NCBI GenBank assembly: GCA_008360975.2
Contig: CM039211.1
Coordinates: 73,079,663-73,143,662, forward strand
Length of the DNA stretch: 64,000 bases
Source of the DNA: Lichenostomus cassidix
Lineage: Eukaryota > Chordata > Aves > Passeriformes > Meliphagidae
Reading direction: 5' to 3'
In this document: positions 14,966 to 29,400 of the stretch, in pieces
Position numbering within the stretch: the stretch's first letter is position 1
Layout: each line of letters starts with the position of its first letter
Program-made: the position numbers and the translations under genes
The notes under the pieces: generated by a model
The model's database searches: none
Seen by the model: only the letters and a program-made list of their open reading frames with translations
What the model was told of the DNA's origin: nothing

Positions 14966-17900
14966 ACTATTTCAGTAGGAAGTGGCAGTAGAAGAAAATT
15001 AAGCTATTAGAGAAAACAAACAAACAAACAAAAAAACATTACCTTGTGCTCATATAAATCTTGTGTCCTACTCTGCACATTAAATACACCAATATCATGA
15101 ATCAAATAGGAGAAAACTAACAAAATTTGGTTTTATGCTACAATGTGGAAATTATATTGAAAGGGTTAATAAAAGAAGGAATAGCAGTATTTAACATGGT
15201 AACATTACCAACATTGTCATATTAATTGTTAAACTCAAGTTTAGACATTAAAAGTTTCAGGGAGACTTGAAGTCAAACCTCAGGTGAATTTTTATTTCCC
15301 TGTATTTGTCCATGCAACATCTAAAGGTGTTTTGCAACCCAGAGTTTGAACATGTCATTTTACGTAATTAGGGCCAGCATCCTTTTGTCTATAACCACAT
15401 CCTTTAGTCTTTTACAGAGAACAATATTTAAGTTCATCCATAATTATGGGACTGCAGAGCAAGGGCAGTTTGATCTTCCTGCTACCCCTTTCCAATGAAC
15501 ACACCTCAATTATTCACAACACCACCTATCACGAGGAGGAGCAGGGGATTAGGAAGCCAATCTTGGCCAACACTGCCCAAAATCTCAGTGGTCTCTTGCC
15601 ATACTTCCAGAAAAGATTTCTCCTGTTGGAATTTCAGTAAAAATAATTCTTTATAACAAAGCCAAAGAAAAGTGGAAGGGGGTCTGCTCCATCCTCAATA
15701 ATGAGAAAAGGGAATCAGTTTATCAACAGACAATTTACAAGCATGTTATTCCTGCAATCTCAGCAATAAAAATGGCACTTCACTGAACTTTGAAGCATTG
15801 TCTTAAAAATCATAAAAACATATTTTTGAAAGCTTAAGATGTTCAACTATAGTTTTGATACATTTAGAGAACTAATTTACATCCAACTGAATGCATCCAG
15901 ACTGAGAAGTACTATATGGTTTGAGGAAGTTTTTTATGTATTAAACGATGATTAAGTGTGCATCCCCAATTTGAACAGTCAATTATCCCAGCTCTGCTAC
16001 AAACTATCAGACAGTGCCAAGTTTTGTTGCTGAGAAAACAAGCTTCACCTTTGTCTGGATTGCTACGTTATTTTAGGATCTACTGTGCCAACCCAATTGC
16101 CCACTGCTATCCTCTTCACCAACTTGCTCCTATCTTAGCAGATGTTGGGAACTCTCCTAGAACAGTTGCCAGAGAACTTTCCCTGCTCCCCAGTTTAATT
16201 GCTGAAATCACCCATGTCCTATGGCTTTAACCTGAGAAGGAACAAAGGAGTACCTGTATTGCTCTCCTCTGAGGTAAACTATTTTGGGGAAAGATATTAA
16301 AGCCTGAAAACAATCTATTCTAGAAGCCACATCATCTTGACAACTCTGCTCTATCAGTGATCAAAAGCATTCCTAAAACTAGGTTACTGCATGCAGCTAT
16401 GTGATCACTTTCCTGACAAATACTCCCAAGGAATTCAAGAAAATATGCTAAATGGTAGAAGAGGGGATTTTTTTCAATAAAAACTGTGCTCTTTACACCT
16501 AAAACTACTTTTTACTCAGTTATGTGAAGAAAAAGGCACCAAAAAGCCATAATTTTAAAAGATTTGTTTGTTTTCAAACAGCACTTCCAAGCCAGTTGCC
16601 CCATCTTTGAGCAGGGCATTTCTCTGCCCAGTGTACTCCTGCTGCTAACTCTTGTGTAGACATGGTGATCAGCACCTGTGAGTTTCATGTAAGGAGGCTC
16701 AGAGTAAGTAATAAAGGGAGCCAATCTTCAGAAAACAATTTGTAACATGTGCCATAAGCCATGCCTAGGCTCCTTGTCTTATCCACAGTGCTAATTCACT
16801 GCAGGGAATGAAGAAAGGGCTGCAGAAGAAGCAACCGAAGGAATAATACCAATATAATAGAGAAACACAGTTTCTCTAAAGGATCTTGATCATGTCAAAT
16901 GGCCTTTTCATGTGATTGATAAATTTTCATCAGATTCTGCAGTTTTAAGTACCGAGGCATTGCAGAATACACCAGAAAAACAGCAGAATTAAGATATACT
17001 GGATTTATTTCCTGCATGCTTTAAGCAAGTCTAAGAGAAGTCAAGTGTCAATAGCATTATTCACTTCAGCATCAAGAGCACTGTTTCAAGGCTAAGAAGT
17101 CACATGGATATTTACTTCATAAAAAAACCCCTAACCAAACAACAACCAAACCCAAAAACATTACAGCCTTCAGATGCAATCAATATATGTTACTATATTT
17201 TTACTTCCTTTAAGAAAGAATATAAAGAAGTTATTTAAGCATTACATTCAGAATATCAACACCTTATTTCCCAGAAAAATCAGGGTGTGATCAGTCCCAT
17301 GGGAGTAGTTAAAAAAATTACCAGCCTTCACTATTGGATGAAGTGAAAGCCATACAAATGTGGCTTTAAAATACTTGAGTTATTATTACTTCATCCTAAA
17401 AAACTCAAAGAAACACTAATTTTAGTGAAGTTGATCAGTAATTACAACCAATCACTTCTTTTGTAGCTGTCTGCTTCACATTCCCAACACTCCCTCACAA
17501 CCTTCCACATTCCCAAAACCATGGAACCCATTGTAGAGTTTTTTCTTTGATTCTGAATGATACGAAACTTCAGAATTCAACTCATTCTACTGGAAGTAGA
17601 AGCCAGGTGCTCTAGAAATCTAACTATGGACTGTAAATTCCATAGACCATCTACATTCTTCAAAAAAATGTCAGGATTACTCTCACTCTCTCTGTCAAAA
17701 TTGGGAAGCTGCAGAAAAACAAGCAAAAATAAGCTTCTGAAAACCACAGCTCAGGGATACTCTCCTCAAGTTAAACGAGAGGGACAGAGAGCACATGTAA
17801 GACCAGATAATACTAAAACTCTAATGGCAAAGCAGGCTAAAATGCAAGAGCTTGACAGGAGTATTAGCCCTTACTCTGCCCTGGAAGAAACTGCTGCATT

Positions 17901-18671
17901 TCACCTGAGACTCTGAAGCACCTGCATGGTACCAGCACCCCAGCAAAAAGTCTGAGAGCTGCTATTTCAGAAAGTTAGTTTTTAAACCTTACTTCAGCCA
18001 AAAATCTGCCAGATCACTTTCCATCAACATTCAATACTGCTCTGTGTTTGTGATGCACTTTAATATAAAGTAGCAGTAGAATTTACCTCCTCTGCAGGAA
18101 CTAAGGCCTTCAATTAAAGCTGAGATTCAAGTGTTAACTAGTATTCCATACACAGTATCAAAACCCAACCATATGTAATAGCTGTAATATAACTACTGCT
18201 ATTAATGCCAACAAAAATTTGTCCAAATTCAATGCTTCCCTCCCCCTACCTTTTTTTTTTCTTCATTTTATTTCCAATTTTGAAAAAATAGTAACTATGA
18301 TAGTTCAGGACAATATTATCCCAAACCTGACCCAACTAAACTCTTTCATTAGTTGTTACAATTTTACAAAAGCAACTGGTTCTATTTTGGTCACATTTAA
18401 AAGAAGTGAAAGTAAAGCATGAAGCATATCTGTACTCTTTTTAAGAGAGAAAAACTACTCAGCTGGTCACATCAAAATACTGGGATGCTGAAACTAGTTG
18501 TTTCCATACTTTGGATTCCAATTCTCTGTGCTGTTGCCACTGAAACAACTTTTTAAATAATGAAGATAAATGAGAATGAATACGACAGTTGATTATTCAC
18601 TACATGGCATGGTTTGGTTTGTTAAATGCTTGGATTTTAGCTATCACTAGTTACAAAGCATTTATGGAGTA

Positions 18672-18790
18672 GGTTTTGAGGACCCAGGTCTAGTGGAAGA
18701 TGCCCCTGCACATAGCCATGGAAGGGGAGTTGGAGCTATATCATCTTTAAGATTCCTTTCAACCCAAACTAGTCTAAGATTCTGATTCAA
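18672..18790 (+). mobile_element. CR1 LINE 3' end, short
   Basis: About 110 bp of the CR1 tail on the plus strand, antisense to SMAD2. It includes 'ggtctagtggaagatgcccc', the 'atcatctttaag' block and a decayed 'ttctgatt' end. The divergence suggests an older insertion than the copies at 47 and 53 kb. Confidence 0.75.
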
Positions 18791-21700
18791 AAGAATAATC
18801 CAGGCTAAGAAGGAACAAACTGCTCCATTAGAAGAAGGATGCTCATACTCTGGTTCTCCACTGAATGCATCTTGTGCCCATGTCAAAACTGCAAGGGAGA
18901 ACATGAAGACAAGTTCTTAAATGCCACCAACTTCATTATGTATTTTAAAAAAGTGAACTCACGTGCCAACATTTAGTTTCAGAATACACAGGGATTATGT
19001 GATTAGAATCCCACTGGCTTGCTGGGAGGATTCAGCAAGATAACTACAAATTACTTAGAGGGCTAGTGTCAAAAGGACTTCTGTACTTATTTAGCCTCTG
19101 CTCTAGATTACTGACCCACTTATGAAGAGCTAAGCAGTCCTGCTGTGCAGTGCCAACACCCACTCCATCTGTTTGCTTCTGCTTTCTCAGAACCTCCATT
19201 AGTCTCATAAGAAGTTGTGTTAATTACCACATGAGCAGCTTTTGTGTAGTACACACAGGATCAGCCTCCCTTAGTGTGCAGACACCTTGACAAACAGCAC
19301 AGGAGCAGAACCAACCTGATTCAGCACGATTATTGATGACACACAGTAAGAAATGCAGATTTCTTAGTAGGTGATTTACTACAACTTTTGCTCAAGGCAC
19401 TCTCAATTTTGTGGAAAGTCTGCGGGAGTTCAGATGCTTTAGGTTTCAATGATGAAAAAGCATACTAGAGTTAAACACTGTATCAAACTCTCTGGAAATC
19501 TCCAAGGGGTCCAGAAAATTGTAACAGCGTAACTGAAACTTTCCTTGTGAGAAAAGTGCAATAGTGGCAAAGAGAAGCATCCCACAGCAGTTGTCAGTAC
19601 TACACCGAATTAAACAGTATTAGTAAAATTAAAGCTAGCTAAAAAAAACAACACACAAAAACCTTCCCCAAACAGAACAACATTTGGAGAGCTAGCCCAG
19701 CTGTCACATCAGAACTGCATCTCAGCAGCTTGGCACCACAAACTTCCTGCTGACTAGTAAGGAAAAAAGTTTCAAATTCAGCATTTTATTATTTATCCCT
19801 GCTGATCTGCAGATCTTTAAGACATTCATTAAAGTGGGTCTCAAGCAGTGGTTTCATTAACTTACTAAATCCAAGAACAGAATCTCCAAGAAGTCATTAC
19901 AGTACTGAGTTGGCGTTTGTAATTTCTTGGGAACCCAGACTACTGCTGTCAAAGTGAAATAATATCAACAATACAAAAGCTAACCATGAAATTCAAAAAT
20001 TCTGTATGGCACTGCTGCCAACCCTGATATCACCATGACCCTCAATGCCAAAGCCACTTTTTAATTTAAAAATAAACCTTGTATAATAGCCAACATCACT
20101 TGAACTCTTCCTGAGTTATGCCTAAGGTACTCAAGAGGAGTAAAACCCATTTCCAGTCCTCTTTACAGCTGAGTGGAGGACAGAACAGCAAGAACTGCTG
20201 GTCACAGAATATTTGTATTCCATTTTAAAGAATTATTTATTATGTCTACTTTAGCATTAAAGGTCATGCAGGCATACTTTTTATAGAGTCTATTAAAAAA
20301 TAATATTGTATTAAAATACTGTTCATATCTTTTAACAAAATTCAGTGAAGACATCTGTTCTTCCAAAGCAGAAATATCTACTGCTCTAGAAAATCCAAGA
20401 GCTCCAGAACTTAGATACACATTTTATATCGTGTGTTTAACTTCCGTCATGTGAAACACGTTTCAGTTAAGCACTTCATCTCAGTTACAGTAAAGACTTG
20501 CTAAATAATAAGAGCCATCTCAAGAAATATCTAACTTTACAGGTTCCAATCTTGTCTGCTGATAATAAAGTAAGCAAGAGTGCTAATATTTTTTAATTTA
20601 TTGTTTCCATCTGGCAAAAGGAAAAAAGCAGTAGGGAAAGCCAGAAATTTTTGGGTATATTCTAGGGAAGAAAATACAAGCACAGGGCAGTGTTAGAAAT
20701 GAAAGGTGAAAAGAGAAAAACAGAAAGAATTAAAGTAGTCATTCATTCAGGACATACTCATGACTTTCCCAGACAGCTATGTCAAATCTAAAACAGAATG
20801 CTGAAACCATTATCAGACAACAGCTACAACACATTTGATATACGGAATCATTAGTGACACCAGTCAAATCTGGTTTGCACTGTGATTAATACAAAGTTTA
20901 AACGTAGCTGGGATGAATGTGATAATACAGAAATTAAGTTCATAAACCAGATGTAGTTCCTCTCCCCTAGAAATAATTTTAGTGTTGAGTGATTTAAGTG
21001 CCCAGAAAAGTGAGACCCTCTAACTTTTTCATGGAAAAACACACCTGTGAAGTCATTTAATACTTCTGTCAGATACAATCAGCTTGCCTAGGCACCCCAG
21101 TGGGACTTCAGTGCAACGTGAATCAAGAGCAGACTGCATTATACTTACAAACACAACCCTTGCTCTTGCACAGCAGTTGCTATGAATTAAGCTGGGAAAA
21201 TCAAAGGGGTAGAGTGCAAGTTGTTCATCTAAATGTTTATACAAATCAGGAGCAGAAGAGCAATTCTACAAATACCCCAAGTTATGAAACAAAAAATGTT
21301 TTCATTAAACCATAACAATAATTACAGTAAATATACTGGTCTTCAGACAACCTGCCTCCAAAGACAAAATTTACCTTCAAAAGGGAGAATGGAGGTAGCT
21401 TGTACAATTTAAACTAGCAGATATAACTGAAAATAATTAGATGACTGAAGTGTTGACCAAGGAAAAACTAGTCTTTTTGGGATTTTTTTTTAAGTGGAAG
21501 TATTGGCTCCAGTATGCCCCCCTCCCCAAGTATTGACAGGGTTATTAAATAAAAGCATAAGGCAGTGCTACAAACTGAGAGCAATGTTAAACATCACCAG
21601 AATACACACAAACAGGAACCTACATAGCCATGAAAATTGAAGTGTAAAGAAATTGTGACTTCACAAAGCATGTGATTCAGTTATAAGCAAGCACTATATA

Positions 21701-21841
21701 AATCCAATGTGGGTTTTAAATAATTTTTCAAGAATCAAAAGCATGCAACTGTTTTTTTAGTTCTTTGCTCACAGAAGGTCTGAGCATCCATTTAGCCATT
21801 TCTTAAGTGGCTATAAACAATTTCAAACACAACAGCACTTA

Positions 21842-22135
<294 letters not shown>

Positions 22136-23742
22136 CTAAAAACACAAACCAAAACAAGAGACACATTAACACTGAGATTTCACATTAAACAAATACCTAC
22201 CTCCCTTGGGACTTTTCACTGCCAAATGCCACAGGACACTGCATCCCAAAAAAAAGGTCAGATAAATAGCTCAGAAGTAGCCGGCATCACAGTTAGGTAC
22301 CTCGTCAACAAATATCAAGTTTGCTGTAGACTCTTCAACAGCTAACACAGACTAAGATTGTTGTTGGAATAGAAATTCAGTTTTTCCTCGAGTCTTTCCT
22401 GACTCAAGCAAACTTCAACAAATCAGAAGGTAACTTGAGTCTAGCTTTTCACCTAGGCTAGCTAGTTTTAGTAATTTATTAATATTTTCCAAAAGTGACT
22501 GACAAATTGCATACACATATATGCCCATCCCCAAATTAATTTAGCAGGTGGAATTGTGTTTGGAAGGTCATTTAGTCAATATGCTCTGACAGAAGTCTTC
22601 CAACAGCCAGGCATTTCACAAACCTTTTCTCATTTTGTCATGTTTTAAATAACTACCAATTTTTCTTCCATGGAGGCACCAATTTCAAATTCACCCATAA
22701 GTCTGGTAATAAGCCTATTACTCTCTAAAATTCAATGGCCTACAGATAATTAATCTTCTCAACTGGCAGCACTTAAAATCAAGTCTTTCAAAATTCATTA
22801 AGGGAACAGTTAAAATCCTAATTTGCAGGCACCAGGGTAGTAGAACTGTCTGTTTTCAGTTTTGATAGCCTTTCATTCAGTATAACTACTTGATCAGGAT
22901 TTTAATATAAAATGAAATATTAAAAGGAATGCTGAAACTGGAGCTATGTTTAGCATTCACTGCAATATGCACTTCAAATCACTTAAAAGAGAAATGATAG
23001 CCACTTAGGAAAAAGCATCTTGCTTTTGCAGCTTCCATTAGGCCAGTTTCAGGCATTTAAATAGAATACCTGAAATCAACAGGCAGACAGCTGTTAGAAA
23101 TTGCTCAAAGACATTAATGGTCCTACAGATTGAAGCACAGCTTTGAAGTCAAACATGATCCTATTTCCAGGCAAGAAATGGGTATTTGAACTGCAGGAAG
23201 TTCCCATATTCCCAAGCTGTATAAGTTAGTTCAGTCAGCTGCAAATACCTTGTTTTAGCTAAAAGCTAACATTACCTTCAGGCTACTTGATTTGAGCTTT
23301 GAAGGCAGCTTACGTGCCTCTCCAACCTGTACAGGCACACTCCCCACATCTATCCAAAATATACCAACTTCGTCTTACTGAAGTCTCCCACCTGCACAAC
23401 AGCATGATCCGAGGTATTTCAGGCTGCAGCATTCATGGCTAATTTATGCCTTGTCACATTTTTGCAGTTTCGGTGAGGGCCAAGTCAACAAACACTAGAT
23501 TATATTCTACAGGCAACTTTAAGTCATAACTTTGCAACTTTAACAAAACAGAACATTCAGTAGGCATGACATTTCAGTTTCAAATAAATTACACCTCCAT
23601 CAAACAGCTTCTCAGAGTGCCCAAAAATGACTGAAGCATCCAATGTAATTTTCTGGGGTCAAGAAGACAGAGGTTCCAATTAACAGTAACCAAGATCAAC
23701 ATTCATAATTTTATGCAAGTCATTAAAAATGCTCAATCCTAA

Positions 23743-23945
23743 ATCACAGACTCACTGAGTGGTTTAGGAAGGGACTGCTAAGAATCATCCTGCTGCACCC
23801 CCTGCCATGGGCAGGGACACCTTCCACCACCCCAGGCTGCTCAGAGCTCCATCCAACCTGGTCTGGAACACTTCAGGGATGAGGCAGCCACAACTTCTCT
23901 GGGCAATCTGTACCAGGGCCACACCACCCTCACCTTCACCCTTAT
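23743..23945 (-). mobile_element. CR1 LINE 3' fragment in SMAD2 intron 1
   Basis: Minus-strand CR1 tail with the 'ccctgccatgggcagggaca' segment intact, followed by the 'ttctctgggcaa' and 'caccaccctcac' blocks. It is 5'-truncated and moderately diverged. Confidence 0.88.
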
Positions 23946-24182
23946 CTACATGAACCCTCTCTCATTTTTAAACTGTGGGGGTTTTTGTCAGTAGAGGCCC
24001 TGGTAAAAAGTCAAAGCATTTGTCTTCACATAAGACTATAAAGAACTTTCATTCTTTCAATAATATTAAATTATTACTGAATTGTCCCCAGTAACTCCAA
24101 CTGCAGATTTTACTAACTGGCTATAACAAACAAGAAAAATAAACTGAATAGACAACATATTTTAATTAAACCCTGACCAGGA

Positions 24183-24232
24183 CACTTGGGGTAGTTTCAT
24201 AGAGCAAACTACCACTTGGGGTAGTTTCATAG
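24183..24232. repeat. 20-bp perfect direct repeat, period 30
   Basis: The 20-mer 'cacttggggtagtttcatag' occurs at 24183-24202 and again at 24213-24232 with a 10-bp spacer. It lies in SMAD2 intron 1. Confidence 0.95.
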
Positions 24233-26159
24233 GGAAAACAGCTTCTTGCCATGGGAAAACCTTCCTTCCTTTCTTTCCTGTGGCACAAGAGCTAATGCCC
24301 TGCCACAAAAATTCAGCCAGGTAAGAGTAAAAACTAATGAATTTGGTGGGGCTTCTTTACCAAGTTAGTTCTCTTTCAAGTTAACAAGTTGCTCACACAT
24401 GGTACTGATGTACTACTGGTCATGACAGTTACAGGAGTGTGTAAGGAGAACTCAAACCCCAGACTTCAATTGCAGTTCTAGTGTTGACTGAATAGCTGGA
24501 AATGTGCTTTAATTCAAATCACATATTTTGGTGACAAAGCCAAACTAAGCAGCCTGAGAAGCTCCGAACCATCTGAGGGGCTAGCAGTGACACACATTAG
24601 ACCCCTAACGAGTACAGCAAGTACCTCCAGAGATTAAACAGGTAGGTTCCCATGGCCTCCACTGGTTGAAGAAACACAGCTGGTTTCTAAAGCAGGGAGC
24701 AGCACTCACTGTGAGCTTCACAGAAAGACTTCAGCATTTGAGGAAGGCCAGCATTGGATGCTTCAGCAACACACACAAGAAATTCAGAAAGACTGAACCA
24801 AAGAAGACGGTCTCTTTGGCTTTAAAGACCCCATTCCAAAGAGTAGCAATTGATGGTATAACATATGAACATCAAATTCAGTGCTGACAGATGTAGGCTA
24901 TCAAGCACCACCATCACTGCTGATCCACACATCAATTCTTCTCCTTATCTGAGTATTTCCTGTTCTTTTGCTTCAAATTTGACACCTTTCAGTGCCACAG
25001 AATACTCCTTTGACTGTCAGCCTTATAAAACAGACTTCAGAGAGGTCTCATTTACCACCAAGGTGGTAAATAGCCTCTTCCAGCGCCTATTCTTCCAGGC
25101 CCTCCAAACAATCTCAATGCTTTTATCCATTTTTTCAGTTTTACAATACTCCCTGTGATGAGGCATCCAATTTGGCAGTATTCTCACCCTTAAAATTGAT
25201 ATATAATTTTCTGTATTCTCTGGTGGTTTTTAATTTTAAACAAAGATTTGCCTTTCTGCTTCAAATGCACATTGGGTGACTTAAGTCTTGGAGCAGGAAA
25301 GAATTTAGAAATTCCATACACTACAGTTTTTTCCTCCATACTTGAACGCTCATATTATTTTGACATTCTCAGAGGAAAACAAATTAAAAAAAAAAACAAT
25401 TCTCTTCACATTTCCAAGAGACCGTAGGCTCAGAACTAACTAGAAACTTCCAGATACTATACTTAATTTAATCCAGTTGCCTTAAAGACGTGTGTTCATC
25501 ACCAGTGCAGGAGATGTGAGAAAGCACCAATTGATCTGCTACCTCCATGAAAATTAGCTGCAAAAACACCCAAAACACCAAGGGACACATTTAAAGGTCC
25601 CTTCATGATACAACATACATCACAGCCGCAGACTAGGAGTCTGGGAGGCTTAAACTAACTTCCTTCTAGCTATTGTTTTGCCATGTCAGGGATTTGCCAG
25701 GAGTTATCAATAAGAATTTCAGTAAGTTATTCCAGTAGTGGCCTGTATCTTTCAAAGGGTGAGCAGAGAGAATGTGACACAAGTAGGACAGGACTTCATT
25801 CAGCTTAATACTTCAGCCAATTGTGATGAGTACTCACATGAGAGTGTTTCAGGCAGCTTAATTTATGAAAAATAGGCACTCTGCTCCAAGCCTAGAGAAG
25901 ACAGTGCAAAATGCAAGACATGATTAGGCTGAATTATGAGCAATTTGGATAAATGCAGGTTTTGCAATGAAAAAGCGGCAATGGTGCATCCAGGCTAGTG
26001 CTCCAATGGCTCCAAACGTGGCAAAACGACATGCTACTCAAGAAAAGCATGCAAACCTGGCTGTTTTCTGTAGTCCACTCTCCTCATAATCCTTCAGCAA
26101 TTTGAACTGTTACAAGACAAAATTAAAGGCTACATTGCTACTTATTGCCATCGGCAGCA

Positions 26160-26480
26160 ATTTATGGACTTGCTGTCCACAAATCCATCTGACTACCTTC
26201 TGAACATGCCTCCAACAACCTCTTGTGGCAGACTGCACTAGTATTTAACTGTCCACTGTTAGAAGAACTACTTTTAGTAATTTAATTTATTCCCTTCCTA
26301 GTTTCAGAAAGTCGCTCTTGTTCTACCACAGCAAACTTTGCTGAATAACTGGTTGTATTCATCTGGTCTGCAAGCTTCATGATTCTGTACACTTGAATCA
26401 CGTCCCTCCCTCAAGTAAGAGGGCTATCAGCCTCTCATCACAAAGAGAGCATCGGGACAGCTCACACAATTTGGGATGCT
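26160..26480 (-). mobile_element. Possible ancient CR1-like LINE relic
   Basis: The order of weak matches (a 'cactgttagaagaacta' block, then 'cttcctagtttcagaaag', 'gctcttgttctaccaca' and a 'atcacgtccctccctcaa' block) follows the CR1/L3-type 3' region read on the minus strand. No diagnostic tail is left. It could be coincidence; a profile search against CR1 and L3 families would decide. Confidence 0.35.
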
Positions 26481-29400
26481 CCACTGGACACATGCCAAGC
26501 CTGAAAGCTTTACTTCTTCAATTAAATTACTAGTACTTGAAGACACTGCATAAGGACTAATCTAAGGACCACAGAAAAACATTCCATCAGCCTAAGGTTA
26601 CCTTTGCACTTATCTCTTTGTTCATGTTATCCTAAAGCTCTCAACATTGCAATTTACATAAAAAGACAGAAATTTACACCTCCTGAGAACTGGAGACAGA
26701 AGGCAGGGTGCACATGTCTACTGCTGAACATCTGGCAGGAGCTCAAATAAAAATAAGGAGGCCTAGAACCTGTGCTGGGTTCTAACTGTACCCATGCAGA
26801 TAGTAACAGAAAGACTTTGTTTTACTAATGGGTTTAGGAGTCACTGTTAAAGATCATTTTTGATCAACAAATCCCATTTCTATTCATCAACTTTTACTTT
26901 CATATGGATACAGTAATAGAAAAGTTTTGATCTCCTAAAGAACAATAATTGCATACACTGCTGCTGCTGACACTTGCCTCTTGCTAAAAACATTACTCTA
27001 GATTTTTGCCTGGTCACATGCTTCAACCACTAAAAAAATAAGTATGTTCTTCCCCCAAATGCACATAGAAAACAATCTTTACCAATGCTGCAAGAAACAT
27101 TTCCACATTGCTAAAATGGCTTCAGATTACATACATACTAAATAGGTAACATCCCCTCTGACATGCAATGTTTTTTTTGTGATTCCCTTGTAGTTTCCAG
27201 CCAACCACCTCAAAAAACTGAGTACTAAACTACAGCCTTTGCTTTTAAAAGGAGCTCAGATGTACTTTGCCATCATCCATTTTTTGCACCATCTCCCATT
27301 TGCTCTCTTCTACTGAGGCCCAATGGCATGGCCAAAATCTCACCTTCCGTTTCTTTCTTGCGTACTATTTCCAATATCCACTACAACACACCAAGATTCA
27401 AGGACTCTGGGAGTAATTGTAGGGTGACTGTCAAGATTCCTTTTCAAGCTCAATTGTTGTTGAATTAGTACTACCCAGTCAGCAGTGTGTTCCACAGCAG
27501 AAAACTTCCATTTTATCTCTTTCCATCCCAAATCCATCTCTGGACTGTGCCTTCAAACTGCAGCTTTGGATACTCAGGGAGTGCTCACTGCTACCCAGAA
27601 AGGTACAAGAGCTCCTTTAGACTGCTGGAACACAGAGACCATGTGCTGTTACTCCCAACAGATTAAGACTGGAAAAGCTACAAATTGCCTAACTTTGGAG
27701 GTATTTGCTTCATCTCTGCCCCCACAGCATATCTCTGCTCCCTGATGCACACATGTTTCTATAGTTGGTCAAACAGTGTCATAGTTGGCAACTTCTAAAG
27801 TCAAAGTTTGAGTCATGTCTGCTATTATTCCATTCTACTGTGGTTCTCTGGAACAAGTATTAAATATTAAGCCCATGATCCCAGCAATAACTAAGCACAA
27901 AAGATGAAGAAAACCTTAAGGGCAGCATGCTAGCAGACTAAAATCTTCAAGGGAAATTTTCCTTTCCTGAGTGTCTGGAACATACTATAAACACACTGGT
28001 GCTACCAAAAATATCGAGTGATTTCTGGCTAATTTATTCTAAAGCCTTATGCAACATATTTCATATCAGTCTGCTTATTCATCTTAAACTCGAAATAAAG
28101 AAATCTGATCTCTCCTGGTTTTACTAGAAGTATTCTGGCTTAGAGGAATTTCATTTGCAAGAGCTCTTCTGGAATAAAGAGGACAGAAGTTAAGCTCCTG
28201 AGGAAAGAAGATCGAGGAAAATAATTTGTGGTATTTGAGAGACAGTCTGCAAGCTCATTTCCTCCCTATTTTAGTCCCATTTTTGAGATTTTTTTAAAGG
28301 CAATGTTTTTTTCGTTAATCCTGGAATCTGGACAAGATTTTTTATCAATCTCACCACGTGCACACTGTACACCTGAATTCTACATGAACTTCAAACTAAA
28401 ATCAAACTCAGTCTTCTCCATTTCAGATAGAACACACTGCAGGTTTAAATAACTCAGTGGAACAGACAGGAGATGCCTATTGCACCCACAACTCCTCCAA
28501 AAACTGCCTGTTGAGATTCCAGAAAGGCTAATTCTTTCTCTCCCTATAGATAAGTATTAGGCATCTGGTTTTGTGATACCTTTCTGAAGAACCACCACAA
28601 AAAAAGAGTGACATGGTGCCCATTCTTACCTCCTCATACACAGGTCAAAGTAGGGCTGTATTCCCTTACTGGGGTTTGGGTGTCAGGGTTTGTTTTTTTC
28701 TTTGGTGGAAGGGGAGATCAACCCTTCTGAGTAATGCCTTCAGACTCCAGTTTAGGTTTTCAGTCAATTAGCCCAGCTCAGAGGGTGGCTCAGGAGAGTT
28801 CCCATCCCAAGATGCCCTGGCCAGCTCAGCTCAGAGATCAGAGCTCTCAGGAGCAAGACCAAGGTCCTGGTTCTGTTTTGACAGAGGCTGATGAAGCTCA
28901 AGGCATGATGCTTGTGATCTTGGAGGGCAGGAGCAAAGGGATTTCCTCCTCTGAGCCAGCTTTAGAGTGAGAAATTGAAACATGCCCATACAGAGACTCC
29001 ATTTACAAGATCATTTTCAAGTTTACCATGCTCTAGCACTGCAACGCATCTTGAAAATCTACATAACTGTACTCATTGAAAACATAATTACTCACCTATT
29101 ATGACAGTGTATTCTTTCCCTCTCTCTCACTCCATGAAGTTAGTTCATGAATCAAATGAGAAAACTCAAATTTCTCATATACAGAAGTAAACAAACATGA
29201 TCATGATCTTAAAAGAGTTTGAGAAGCTGGATTTTTTTTTCAATTACTAAGGGCTACCTCAAATTATAGCCAAATGCAGTAATGAAAACGTATATTGCCA
29301 TTAAAAAATTAGCACTCCATCCAACGCATGCATACATGGCATACTAAAATTGCCTGTAACAGGAGACAGTCTCATGTCAGAAACAACTCAGGAAGAGTTG

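Noticed and set aside
15958..16230. Possible SMAD2 exon 3, prompted by 'catccccaatttgaaca' resembling its start in reverse
   Set aside because: The minus-strand reading does not continue into the expected EIWGLSTPN-type peptide and no splice sites fit.
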